Source: Actinomycetes bacterium
GTDB taxonomy: Bacteria > Actinomycetota > Actinomycetes > Mycobacteriales > Mycobacteriaceae
Direction of reading: 5' to 3'
Assembly (NCBI GenBank): GCA_023461275.1
Contig: JAEYMI010000043.1
Span: 62,001 to 126,000, forward strand
DNA length: 64,000 nt
The notes beneath the pieces were generated by a model that was not told where the DNA came from, made no database searches, and worked only from the letters and a program-made list of their open reading frames with translations. Positions 1 to 8,696 of this stretch are shown here, one piece after another (the stretch's first letter is position 1; each line of letters opens with the position of its first letter). A program made the position numbers and the translations under genes.

Positions 1-1528
1 CGGTCGGCAGCGTTCGCGCGTCGACGGAGGTGTCCGGCGATCCGAGTCCCAGTGACGCCGCGACCGCCCCCACCGAGCGGGCGTTGTCACCGGAGATCAC
101 CTTCACCTCGACATGCTGGGATGCGAAGTACTCCAACGTATCCCGGGCGTCGGGGCGGACCCGCTGCTCGAGCACCACCAGCGCGACCGGCGTGGTGGTG
201 CCGGGTGCGACCGCACCGTCGTCCGGCTCGGTGTCGACGGCCACATCGGTGCGCGCCAACAGCAGGACCCGCAGCCCGGTCTCACCGAGTTCTGTTGCCT
301 GCCCGGCTATCTCGCTGTCGGGGTCGAGCAGCACGTCAGGTGCGCCGATGATCCAGTTGCCCTGCGACGACCCGGCGTCGTCGACGAAGGACATGCCGCT
401 CCACTTCTTGGCGGAGGTGAAGGGTTCCAGCGAGCTGACCTTCCACGACGGCGGATTGGGGTAGGCCTCGGCGATCGCCTGCACGCTGGCATTGGGGCTG
501 TGATCGTTGGCGGCCAGCGCGGCGAGCACCTCGGCGACCTGCTCGGTGGTGAGCGAGGCCTCCTCGGGCTTCACCTCCGACAAGCGCATCCCGTTTTCGG
601 TGAGCGTGCCGGTCTTGTCCGCGCACACCACGTTGACCCGCGCGAGACCCTCGATGGCGGGTAGCTCGTTGACCAGGCACTGCCGCTGTCCCAGGCGCAC
701 CACTCCGACCGCGAAGGCGATCGAGGTCATCAGCACCAGCCCCTCGGGGACCATCGGAACCAGCGCGGCGACCATGCCGAGCAGCGACGCGTCGAGGCCG
801 TTCTTACTGATGAACAGCTGATTGACGATGGTCAGGATGCCGGCCGGGATGAGCAGCCAGGTGATCACCTTGAGGATCTGGTCGATGCCGGAGCGCAGTT
901 CGGAGGCCACCAGGGTGAACTTCGACGCCTCTGCGGCGACCTGCGCGGCGTAGGCGTCGGCACCGACCTTGGTGGCCCGGTAGGCGCCGGAACCGGCGAC
1001 CACGAAACTGCCGGAGAGGATCTTGTCGCCTGCCGCCTTGTCGACCGGGTCGGCCTCGCCGGTCAGCAGCGATTCGTCGACGTCGAGGGCCAGCGATTCC
1101 ACCACCTCACCGTCGACGACGATCTGATCGCCGGCACCGATCTCGATGATGTCGTCGAGAACCACCTCGCCGGGTGCGATCTCGAGCGATTTTCCATCGC
1201 GACGCACCTTCGGCTTGGTCTGGCCGACGATGGCAAGCCGGTCGAGGGTCCGTTTGGCACGGATCTCCTGGATGATGCCGATACCGCTGTTGGCCACGAT
1301 GAGCAGCCCGAACAGCCCGTTGATGAACGAGCCGGTGAAGGCGACGATGGCGAACAACACGCCGAGCAGCGCGTTGATGCGGGTGAAGACGTTGGCGCGG
1401 ATGATGTCGCCGACGGTCCTCCCCGACCGCGACGGCATGGTGTTGACCCGCCCGTCGGCCACCCGCTGGGCGACCTCGGCGCTGGTCAGGCCGGGGTTCT
1501 CGCCGGCGTGAGTCGATGCCTGGGTCAC
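1..1528 (-). CDS. ctpE: P-type cation-transporting ATPase, CtpE-like (3' part outside window)
   Basis: Membrane P-type ATPase coupling ATP hydrolysis to cation transport. Translating the minus strand from a GTG at 1528 gives an open frame to the window edge, so the C-terminus is missing. Visible in order are the actuator motif LLTGE, the membrane motif MVPEGL, the phosphorylation motif CADKTGTLT and the nucleotide-domain motif ISGDN. An AGGxGGGGA-like purine stretch precedes the GTG. It lies 40 bp behind the MBL-fold gene on the same strand. M. tuberculosis CtpE (calcium transport) has an Rv0906-type hydrolase as neighbour, which is why I choose CtpE. The P-type ATPase call is firm; the substrate is inferred from context. 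Confidence 0.9.
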   Translation of the reverse strand, partial: MTQASTHAGENPGLTSAEVAQRVADGRVNTMPSRSGRTVGDIIRANVFTRINALLGVLFAIVAFTGSFINGLFGLLIVANSGIGIIQEIRAKRTLDRLAIVGQTKPKVRRDGKSLEIAPGEVVLDDIIEIGAGDQIVVDGEVVESLALDVDESLLTGEADPVDKAAGDKILSGSFVVAGSGAYRATKVGADAYAAQVAAEASKFTLVASELRSGIDQILKVITWLLIPAGILTIVNQLFISKNGLDASLLGMVAALVPMVPEGLVLMTSIAFAVGVVRLGQRQCLVNELPAIEGLARVNVVCADKTGTLTENGMRLSEVKPEEASLTTEQVAEVLAALAANDHSPNASVQAIAEAYPNPPSWKVSSLEPFTSAKKWSGMSFVDDAGSSQGNWIIGAPDVLLDPDSEIAGQATELGETGLRVLLLARTDVAVDTEPDDGAVAPGTTTPVALVVLEQRVRPDARDTLEYFASQHVEVKVISGDNARSVGAVAASLGLGSPDTSVDARTLPT

Positions 1529-1568
1529 CGGCGTTCCCCGCCGATGGCGTTGCGCGTGCCGACACCGC

Positions 1569-2750
1569 TCATGCCGAGACCTGCCACCAGTCGGGATCGG
1601 TCAGGCCCGAGCCGGTCCGGTTGGTGAGGTCGATGAATCCGCCCGGCGGCGGAACGACGACGGTGGTCGCGTTCGCCTCGGCGTACGGCAGGAGGCGCTC
1701 GATGGGGTCGGCCCACCGATGCCGCGCCAGGTTGAAGGTGCCCCAGTGGATCGGCAGCATCACCGCGTCGCGGTGCGCGTCGCCCGAGAGCATCCGGTGG
1801 ATGGTGACCGCTTCCTCCGGGTTGACGTGGACTTCCGGCCAGACCGGGTCGTAGGCACCGACCGCGACCAGGGTGAGATCGAAAGGCCCGTAGCGATGAC
1901 CGACCTCCTCGAACTTCTCCGAGAAGCCGGTGTCGCCGGAGAAGAAGAACCTGTGTCGAGGCCCGAGCACCGACCAACTCGCCCATTGAGTGAGGTTGCG
2001 AATCAGCCACCGGCCGGAGAAATGCCTGGTCGGGCTGCACGCGAAGGTCATCGGGACGCCGTCGAGGTCGAGTTCGCAGGTGCCCCACCAGTCCGCCTGC
2101 GAGATGCGGTCGGCAGGAATCCCCCACGCCTGCAGGTGCGCGCCGACGCCGATCGGGGCGACGAATCGCGTCGTCGACTGCAGCCGGGCGAGTTCGGTGA
2201 CCGTCGCCATGTCGAGGTGGTCGTAGTGGTCATGGCTGATCAGCACGACGTCGATGTCGGGAAGGTCGGCGACGGTGACCGGCGACGGATGCATGCGTGC
2301 CGGACCCACCAGCTGCGACGGGGAGCAGCGGCGGCTGAACACCGGGTCGGTGAGGATGCGACGTCCGTCGAGTTCGACCAGCGCGCTGGCGTGCCCGAGC
2401 CAATGGACGGCGATCTCGCCGGGCTCGGGCGCGAAGACCGACTTCTCCACGCGAACAGGACGATTGGGGTTGCCGGGGCGTCGGACCATGTCAACGAAGA
2501 TGCCCATCCCGGCGTCGGCGCCGGGGGTGGCGGGCTCGGTGTTGGCGAATTGCCCGTCGCGCAGATGCGGCGATCCGGCGGTGTGCAGGACGATGTCGCG
2601 CGGGCGAGCGCCGATGGCACGCGCGGCCGGCACGCCGGAATCAGCCAGTCGCTCGGCGGTCACCTCCCCCACCGACACCCCGGCGCTGGCCAGGGACGTA
2701 GCCGCCCGCCGGGCAAACGTCGAACCGGTGTTGCTGAGCGTTGATGGCAC
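1569..2750 (-). CDS. MBL-fold metallo-hydrolase, NAPE-PLD/RomA-like (Rv0906-like)
   Basis: Protein of 393 residues with a metallo-beta-lactamase fold. The zinc-ligand motif ISHDHYDHLD (HxHxDH) is in the first third, and later ligands are seen in FFSGDTGF and MLPIHWGTF. The surrounding sequence (VHWLGHASALVEL, ILTDPVFSRRCSP) is typical of the NAPE-PLD/UlaG-like group of lipid or phosphodiester hydrolases. It sits upstream of the ctpE-like gene with a 40 bp gap and is probably co-transcribed. The substrate is unknown; activity on an envelope lipid is only a family-based guess. Confidence 0.88.
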   Translation of the reverse strand: MPSTLSNTGSTFARRAATSLASAGVSVGEVTAERLADSGVPAARAIGARPRDIVLHTAGSPHLRDGQFANTEPATPGADAGMGIFVDMVRRPGNPNRPVRVEKSVFAPEPGEIAVHWLGHASALVELDGRRILTDPVFSRRCSPSQLVGPARMHPSPVTVADLPDIDVVLISHDHYDHLDMATVTELARLQSTTRFVAPIGVGAHLQAWGIPADRISQADWWGTCELDLDGVPMTFACSPTRHFSGRWLIRNLTQWASWSVLGPRHRFFFSGDTGFSEKFEEVGHRYGPFDLTLVAVGAYDPVWPEVHVNPEEAVTIHRMLSGDAHRDAVMLPIHWGTFNLARHRWADPIERLLPYAEANATTVVVPPPGGFIDLTNRTGSGLTDPDWWQVSA

Positions 2751-2990
2751 GATCTCACCCTAATCGCAATCCACACCGATTCCGGTGATGACGCAGACAT
2801 TCGAATGGACCTGGCACTTTTCATATCTCAACACTGCGATTAGCGATCGACCACAATTTTTGATCAAGAACCTCAACACCTGTTCCAGACGCTGATATTC
2901 TTCGCGCAGCCGATCATTCACTCGCGCCGATGTACCAGCCCTTGCTCCAGTCCTGGCTTCATCGTCCACCGACTCAAAGGGACCTGTTCG

Positions 2991-3626
2991 TTGGCCAGAA
3001 TGTCCGTGGAACAACGCAGGTCAGCCCTGGTTGAGGCCGCGTATCGGGTGATCTCCGACCACGGCGTGGAAGGCGCGACCACCCGGCGCATCTGCGCCAA
3101 GGCCGACATGCCGCTGGCGAGCTTTCACTACGCGTTCGAGAGCCGCATCGCGCTACTGCAGGCGGTGATGGACACCGCGGTGCCCACCGACCTCACCAAC
3201 ATGCTCGACACCATCGTCGCCGCCGACGTCGCAACCTCGCCGTCGAGCCGAGAAACAATGCGGCACAGTATGTACCAGCACCTTCATGTGTTCTACGCAC
3301 TGCTGAAGGCCGACCCGGGGCGCATGCAGGCGACGATCTCGCTCGGCATCTACGCGCACAAGCATCCCGAACTCCAGCCCGCCGGAAGACAGATGTACGA
3401 GCGGCTCTACGACGTGGCCGCCCTCGGTCTCGAGGCCAGCGCGAGAAAGACCGGAATCGAGTGGGATCAGCCGGTCCGTGAACTCGCCCCGGTGATCATC
3501 GCCACCGCCAACGCGATCACGCTGATCTACCTCAGTACCGCCGACGACGCCGTGGTCGATCAGATCATCAGCTCGACGTGCGATGCGATGAGCCACCACG
3601 TGGTCGGCACTGCAACGCGCGCGTGA
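2991..3626 (+). CDS. TetR/AcrR-family transcriptional regulator
   Basis: Protein of 211 residues. The N-terminal helix-turn-helix (residues 10-55: AAYRVISDHGVEGATTRRICAKADM... followed by SFHYAF) is classic TetR; the remaining helices would bind a ligand. I take the TTG at 2991 as start because a purine stretch (AAAGGGA, 2976-2982) lies 8-9 bases before it; the in-frame ATG at 3000 is the alternative. It is divergent from the MBL-fold gene and ends 19 bp before xdhC, so it may control the xdhC gene, possibly together with the downstream NCS1 permease. Confidence 0.88.
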   Translation: MARMSVEQRRSALVEAAYRVISDHGVEGATTRRICAKADMPLASFHYAFESRIALLQAVMDTAVPTDLTNMLDTIVAADVATSPSSRETMRHSMYQHLHVFYALLKADPGRMQATISLGIYAHKHPELQPAGRQMYERLYDVAALGLEASARKTGIEWDQPVRELAPVIIATANAITLIYLSTADDAVVDQIISSTCDAMSHHVVGTATRA

Positions 3627-3645
3627 CCGGGGGACACTGGGGAGC

Positions 3646-4755
3646 GTGCGTGAACTGCTCGACGACCTGATCGGCCTCCTCGACGACGGCCCGGTGGCGC
3701 TGGCCCTGATCGTCTCGACGGCGGGTGCGACTCCCCGGGCGCTCGGGTCCGCGATGGTGGTCACTGCGCAGGGAGAAGTCCTCGGTTCACTGTCCGGCGG
3801 ATGCGTCGACTCGGCCATCGTCGAGGTCGCCGAGCACGTGATCGCCACCGGGACGGCCTGTTCGGAACGATTCACCTCCGACGACCCGGAGTTCGGTGTC
3901 GGGCTGATCTGCGGCGGCGAGATCGAAGTTCTCGTCGAACGTCTCGATGACGCCCATGGCAGCCTGCTGCGAAGCGTCGTGGAGCACATCGACGCGCATC
4001 GGCCGGTCGCGCTGGCAACTGTTCTCGGCGAGCAGCCCGAGTGGCAGGTGGTGTCCGAATCCGGTTCGGCGCCTGACTCTTTGGTGGTGCGACGTCAACT
4101 CGACGGCGATGTCGCCGCGATGCTGGCCGGCGGCCGCAGTGGCGTCGTCGGCACCGACGAGTGCGAGGACCCGTCGACGACGCGTCGGCCACGCACATTT
4201 GTGCAGAGTTTCGCCCCTCCGGATCGGTTGATCATCGCCGGCGCCAACGACTTCGCACGCGCACTCAGCGTCGCGGCGCAGCCACTGGGCTGGCGGGTGA
4301 CCGTCGTCGACGCCCGCGCGGTGTTCACCACCACGGCGCGTTTCCCGGCCGCCGACGAGGTGATCGTCGACTGGCCGCACCGTTACTTGCAGAACGAAAT
4401 CGACAGCGGTGCAACGAGTTCTCGCACCGCAGTCCTGGTGATGACGCACGACGCCAAGTTCGACGTGCCGCTGCTGGAGGTGGCACTGGAAGGTGCTTGG
4501 CAGCCTGATTCGACCGTCGGCTTCGTCGGAGCGTTGGGATCGCGTCGGACGCAGGCCGACCGGATCGAGCGGCTTCGCGAAAGAGGAGTCACCGCAGAGC
4601 AATTGACGCGTCTGCGGGCACCCGTCGGACTCGATCTCGGTGGTCACACCCCGCAGGAGACCGCCGTCGCGATCCTCGCCGAGTTGATCGCCTGGCGGCA
4701 CGGTGGATCAGGTGTCCCGCTGCACGCGACGTCGGGGCCGATCCACTCGCGTTGA
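3646..4755 (+). CDS. xdhC: XdhC/CoxI-family molybdoenzyme maturation protein
   Basis: Protein of 369 residues. The N-terminal XdhC/CoxI domain has the conserved GSLSGGCVDSAIVEVA segment, and the C-terminal half is the Rossmann-like XdhC_C domain (LIIAGANDFARAL, then GFVGALGSRRT). Family members bind sulfurated molybdenum cofactor and insert it into xanthine dehydrogenase or CO-dehydrogenase-type enzymes. GTG start at 3646 follows a GGGGAG-type ribosome site. No molybdoenzyme subunit is encoded in this window, so its client enzyme is elsewhere or absent. The neighbouring NCS1 transporter makes a purine-related role plausible. Confidence 0.85.
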   Translation: MRELLDDLIGLLDDGPVALALIVSTAGATPRALGSAMVVTAQGEVLGSLSGGCVDSAIVEVAEHVIATGTACSERFTSDDPEFGVGLICGGEIEVLVERLDDAHGSLLRSVVEHIDAHRPVALATVLGEQPEWQVVSESGSAPDSLVVRRQLDGDVAAMLAGGRSGVVGTDECEDPSTTRRPRTFVQSFAPPDRLIIAGANDFARALSVAAQPLGWRVTVVDARAVFTTTARFPAADEVIVDWPHRYLQNEIDSGATSSRTAVLVMTHDAKFDVPLLEVALEGAWQPDSTVGFVGALGSRRTQADRIERLRERGVTAEQLTRLRAPVGLDLGGHTPQETAVAILAELIAWRHGGSGVPLHATSGPIHSR

Positions 4756-4766
4756 CGGCACACGCA

Positions 4767-4798
4767 AGCGGCCCGCCCGGAATTCCGGGCGGGCCGCT
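4767..4798. terminator. Bidirectional hairpin terminator between xdhC and NCS1 permease
   Basis: A perfect 32-base palindrome: 16-base arms starting AGCGGCCCGCC and meeting at GGAATTCC, with no unpaired loop. It lies between two convergent genes and can fold identically in either transcript. Confidence 0.8.
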
Positions 4799-4819
4799 GA
4801 GCTTCAACAGCGTGAGGCG

Positions 4820-6550
4820 TCAGTTCTGCGCGGGCAGAACGTGTTCCCCGGTCTTGTCGCACGACAGGGCCAGCGAGCTGATGTACTGCTTCTCACCGTT
4901 GGGGCCGGGCACCGCCGACGCGATCATGTCGGGACGCTCGAACTCGAACCCGGTGACGCAGCACTTGAGCTTCACGTCGGTGGGGTTGCCGTGCTCGTCG
5001 TACATGGGGATGTCGATGCCGTCGTCGGTGCGGCGCAGGTAGTACTTGCCCTTGGTCGCGAGCGCGATGATCGGGGGCAGCACCACCGCGAGGAACAACG
5101 CCACCAGCGGTGAGTACGGCTGAATCGCGTCGCCGAAGACGTGGAAGTACACCAGGATCGACGCGCCGGCCGAGACCAGCAGCGACCCGAAACCGACGGG
5201 GTTGAAGTTGTAGAGCATGCCGCGACGGAACTCCGGCTGCTTGGGCGAGATGCCCAGCAGGTACTTGTTGATCGCGATGTCGGAGGCGACGACGGCCACC
5301 CACGCGATACCGCAGTTGGCGTAGAAGTTCAGCAGGTTGTTGAGGAAGCTGAACATGTCGGCCTCCATCAGCACGATGGCGATGGCGACGTTGAAGAACA
5401 GGAAGACCAGGCGGCCCGGGTAGGTCTTGGTGACGCGGGTGTAGGCGTTGGTCCAGGCCAGCGATCCCGAGTAGGCGTTGGTCACGTTGATCTTGATCTG
5501 GCTGATGACCACCAGGATCACCGCGAGGGTCAGGGCCAGCCAATGCGGCAGGAAGTCCTCGTAGATCTCGACGAACTGATGGACCGGCTGGTTGGCGATG
5601 CCGGCGTTGTCGACGCTGATGCCGATCAGGTAGACCGCGAGGAACAGGCCGACGATCTGCTTGATGGCACCGAAGAAGACCCAACCCGGTCCGGCGGTCA
5701 GCGTGGCGGTCCACCACTTGCGGCTGTTCTCCGGGGTGCGCGGCGGCATGAAGCGCAGATAGTCGATCTGTTCGGCGATCTGCGCGATCAGCGAGAGGCA
5801 GACACCGGCGGCGAGCATGGTGCCGGCGAAGCTGACGCCCTTGCCCAGGGGTGCGCCGTTGCCGTCGACACCGCTGAAGGCGAAGAAGTCACTGATGGCG
5901 TCGGGATGCTTGATGACGAGGTAGATGAACGGCAGCACCATCATCACCAGCCACAGCGGGGTGGTCCAGACCTGAAGTTTGGCAAGGGTGTTCATGCCGT
6001 AGATGACCAGCGGGATCACCAGCAACGACGACAGCAGGTAGCCCAGCCACAGCGGGATACTCAGGCCGAGTTTGAGACCCTGGGCCATGATCGAGCCTTC
6101 GAGGGCGAAGAAAATGAAGGTGAACGACGCGAAGATGACGTTGGTCAGGACCGAGCCGTAGTAGCCGAATCCGCTTCCGCGCGTGATCAAGTCGAGGTCG
6201 ATGTTGAAGCGCGCCGCGTAGTAGGCCAGCGGGTAGCCGGTCAGCACGATCACGACGGCGAAGAACAGGATACCCCACAACGCATTTCCCGTGCCGTTGG
6301 CGATGCCGATGTTGGCACCGATCGCGAAGTCGGCGAGGTAGGCGATACCACCGAGCGCGGAGATCGCGACGACGCCCGGCCCCCACTTGCGGTAGCTGCG
6401 CGGTGCGAACCGAAGTGTGTAGTCTTCCAGCGTTTCTCGCATGGCCGCTGCCTGCGCGCCGGTTGCGACAATGCCGTGCTCTGCGTTCTCGATCTCACCG
6501 ACGTCGCGGGAGAAGTGCTCCGCTTCGTCGTGCAGCGACTCTTTTGACAT
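4820..6550 (-). CDS. NCS1-family nucleobase (purine/cytosine/hydantoin-type) permease
   Basis: Protein of 576 residues with about 12 hydrophobic segments, beginning after a soluble acidic N-terminus of about 60 residues. The pattern around SALGGIAYLADFAIGANIG, GSGFGYYGSVLTN and PPRTPENSRKWW matches nucleobase:cation symporter-1 proteins, which import cytosine, uracil, allantoin, hydantoin or related compounds with H+ or Na+. A C-terminal extension of roughly 85 residues is soluble and contains a CC pair and a further Cys (KCCVTGFEFERPD, LSCDKTG). Convergent with xdhC across a palindromic terminator. Substrate cannot be fixed from sequence. Confidence 0.88.
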   Translation of the reverse strand: MSKESLHDEAEHFSRDVGEIENAEHGIVATGAQAAAMRETLEDYTLRFAPRSYRKWGPGVVAISALGGIAYLADFAIGANIGIANGTGNALWGILFFAVVIVLTGYPLAYYAARFNIDLDLITRGSGFGYYGSVLTNVIFASFTFIFFALEGSIMAQGLKLGLSIPLWLGYLLSSLLVIPLVIYGMNTLAKLQVWTTPLWLVMMVLPFIYLVIKHPDAISDFFAFSGVDGNGAPLGKGVSFAGTMLAAGVCLSLIAQIAEQIDYLRFMPPRTPENSRKWWTATLTAGPGWVFFGAIKQIVGLFLAVYLIGISVDNAGIANQPVHQFVEIYEDFLPHWLALTLAVILVVISQIKINVTNAYSGSLAWTNAYTRVTKTYPGRLVFLFFNVAIAIVLMEADMFSFLNNLLNFYANCGIAWVAVVASDIAINKYLLGISPKQPEFRRGMLYNFNPVGFGSLLVSAGASILVYFHVFGDAIQPYSPLVALFLAVVLPPIIALATKGKYYLRRTDDGIDIPMYDEHGNPTDVKLKCCVTGFEFERPDMIASAVPGPNGEKQYISSLALSCDKTGEHVLPAQN

Positions 6551-6683
6551 AGCTCTCCTAGAGCAAGATGTGGGGAGGACCTTGCGAACCTACGAACCCC
6601 ACGTTTCGATCAGTCGACCGAATTGTTTCGACCAGGAAAACTCGCTTAGGTTGCTCTCAGGCATGTCGGGCATTCCGGACTCG

Positions 6684-6757
6684 CCCTGAAAACCACACCA
6701 CAGCCTGCTCTGACCGCGATATGTCAATCGCTACCCGCACCCGTGCGGTTTTCAGGG
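6684..6757. repeat. 74-bp palindromic element, copy 1
   Basis: Begins CCCTGAAAACCACACC and ends CCGTGCGGTTTTCAGGG, giving imperfect terminal inverted repeats around a core containing TCTGACCGCGATATGTC. A second 74-bp copy in reverse orientation lies at 48897-48970, with the same termini and core. This copy lies in the 244-bp gap between the NCS1 permease start and the end of the echA6-like gene. Confidence 0.8.
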
Positions 6758-6794
6758 CTGTTCTGAAGCGGGACCAGCCCGACGGGTGCCCGGC

Positions 6795-7526
6795 CTACGC
6801 TCCGATGAACCGCGGCCGCCGCTTCTCCGCGCGCGCCGCCCGGGCCTCTTGGACGTCGGCGCTCTCCCAGGCGCGCATCATCGCGTCGACGCGCTCCTGC
6901 GGCGGATTGTCGCGTGCGCCATCACCATTGAAGACCAGCTTGTAGTGCTGCAGGGTCAGCGGCGCGTACTCGGCGATGTTGGCGGCCCAGTGCTGGGCGT
7001 CGGCGAGGTCGCCGATGCGGTTGGCGAATCCGAGGGCGTGGGCGCGGTCGGCGCCGATCGGGTCGCAGCCGATCAACATGCCACGCGCGGGTCCGCCGCC
7101 GACCAGCGAGACCAGTCGTCGGATCGTCCATTCATCAATGGCCACACCGATTTTCGCGGCTGGAACCGCGACGTGGGCGGCCGGCGCCATGACCCGCAGG
7201 TCGGCGGCCATGGCCAGTTGGAGTCCGGCACCGATGGCGGGTCCGTTGACTGCGGCGATGATCGGGACGGGCACGCTCTCGATCTGATGCAGCGTGGTGA
7301 TCAATCGTTCCAGAAAGCCTTCGCTGTAGACCGGGCCGGAGAGGTCGGCGCCGGCACAGAAGACGGTGCCGCGGCCGGTCACCACGATTGCCCTGGTACC
7401 GGCTTCGACGGCGGCGGCGAATGCGTCGGCCAGACCGGCGATCATGTCGTCGTTGAGGGCGTTGCGCTTGTCCGGGCGGTCCAACTCGATTGTGGTCACT
7501 GCACCATCTGCATGAGAGTGAATCAT
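6795..7526 (-). CDS. echA6: EchA6-like crotonase-fold acyl-CoA-binding protein
   Basis: Protein of 243 residues with the enoyl-CoA hydratase/isomerase fold: oxyanion-hole segments GTVFCAGADLSG (near 56-67) and NGPAIGAGLQLAM (near 93-105). The two catalytic glutamates of true hydratases fall where this protein has Q (GAGLQL) and A (VPAAKIG), so hydration activity is unlikely. Length, the DxWxIRRLxSLVG segment and the C-terminal KRxPxFxGA tail recall M. tuberculosis EchA6, a non-catalytic acyl-CoA binder feeding mycolic acid synthesis. Next to the Rv0906/ctpE block in that species as well, though an insertion separates them here. Confidence 0.85.
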   Translation of the reverse strand: MIHSHADGAVTTIELDRPDKRNALNDDMIAGLADAFAAAVEAGTRAIVVTGRGTVFCAGADLSGPVYSEGFLERLITTLHQIESVPVPIIAAVNGPAIGAGLQLAMAADLRVMAPAAHVAVPAAKIGVAIDEWTIRRLVSLVGGGPARGMLIGCDPIGADRAHALGFANRIGDLADAQHWAANIAEYAPLTLQHYKLVFNGDGARDNPPQERVDAMMRAWESADVQEARAARAEKRRPRFIGA

Positions 7527-7558
7527 GTGCCGAAGCCTACTGTGCGAGGCTGGTGTTC

Positions 7559-8692
7559 GTGACCGGGACTGTCGAGCCGTACTCCGACGTGGTGGTGATA
7601 GGTGGTGGCCAGGCCGGGTTGTCGGCGGCGTACTTCCTGCAGCGATTCGGGCTCGGTGAGCGCTATCAGCTGCTCGACCACGCTCCCCGACCGGGCGGCG
7701 CGTGGCAGTTCCGGTGGCCGACGCTGACCCTGGCTGCCGCCAACCGGGTGCACGACCTGCCCGGCTACGGATTGCAAGAGGCGCTGAGCACCGACGACGA
7801 CGCCGTGCCCGCCGCAGCCGCGGTGCCCGAGTATTTCGCGAAGTATGAGGAGAAGTTCGGGTTACGGGTTCGACGACCCGTCGGGGTACGGACGGTGCGT
7901 CGGACCGACGACGACCGGTTCGCGTTATCGCTCGACGACGGGTCTGAGGTGATTTCGCGAGCGATCATCAACGCCACCGGCACGTGGGAGCGGCCCTTCA
8001 TCCCCTACATCCCCGGCGCGGGTGAGTTCCGAGGGCGACAGCTGCATACGCACGACTACGTCGGACCTGAGGAGTTCGCCGGGTTGCGGGTGTTGGTGGT
8101 CGGCGCCGGGATTTCGGCGGTGCAGTTGTTGATCGAGATCGCTCGACGCGCGCCGGGTGTCGAGACGTTCTGGTGTTCGCGCACCGAGCCGGTCTTCGAT
8201 CCGAACCCGTTCGATCCCGACCGTGGTCGCGAGGCCGTCGCGCGTGTGGAAGCGAGAGTGCGACAAGGCCTTCCGCCGACGTCGGTGGTGTCGGTGACAG
8301 GGCTGGCGTTGACGCCGGCGATCGCTGCCGCCCGCGACGACGGGATTCTCGCGTGGCGGCCGATGTTCAGTCGGATCACCGAGACCGGGGTGTGTTGGGA
8401 TTGTGCGGGTGCCGGCTCGGGTCCTGACTCTGGGGCGTCGATTTCGGCTGGTGAGCACCTTGACGTCGACGTGATCTTCTGGAACACCGGCTTCCGTAGC
8501 TCGTTGGATCACCTTGCGCCACTGAAACTTCGGGGCCCCGGCGGCGGGATCGTGATGACCGGGCGGTTGGCCACGTCGGTGGCGTCTGATCCTCGGATAC
8601 AACTACTCGGATATGGACCGTCGGCGTCGACGATCGGCGCGAATCGTGCTGGGAGAGAAGCGGCGAAGGTTGTAGTGGGGATTCTGGGGTGA
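7559..8692 (+). CDS. Flavin-containing monooxygenase-like FAD/NAD(P) oxidoreductase
   Basis: Two Rossmann motifs are visible: DVVVIGGGQAGLSAAYFL at the N-terminus for FAD and VLVVGAGISAVQLLIEIA in the middle for NAD(P)H. An ATGTW motif and a C-terminal FWNTGFRSSLDHL segment fit the CzcO/YpdA-like class B monooxygenases. I chose GTG 7559 because a GAGG site (7546-7549) lies nine bases before it and the FAD motif follows at once; the open frame extends back to 7490, where it overlaps the divergent echA6 gene. Substrate unknown. Confidence 0.82.
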   Translation: MTGTVEPYSDVVVIGGGQAGLSAAYFLQRFGLGERYQLLDHAPRPGGAWQFRWPTLTLAAANRVHDLPGYGLQEALSTDDDAVPAAAAVPEYFAKYEEKFGLRVRRPVGVRTVRRTDDDRFALSLDDGSEVISRAIINATGTWERPFIPYIPGAGEFRGRQLHTHDYVGPEEFAGLRVLVVGAGISAVQLLIEIARRAPGVETFWCSRTEPVFDPNPFDPDRGREAVARVEARVRQGLPPTSVVSVTGLALTPAIAAARDDGILAWRPMFSRITETGVCWDCAGAGSGPDSGASISAGEHLDVDVIFWNTGFRSSLDHLAPLKLRGPGGGIVMTGRLATSVASDPRIQLLGYGPSASTIGANRAGREAAKVVVGILG

Positions 8693-8696
8693 GGGG

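Noticed and set aside
1719..2744. Long plus-strand open frame opposite the MBL-fold gene
   Set aside because: Antisense shadow of a GC-rich gene; Arg/Gly/Asp-rich translation with no fold.
5141..6547. 468-codon plus-strand open frame opposite the NCS1 permease
   Set aside because: Antisense to a clear membrane transporter and of biased composition; no support.
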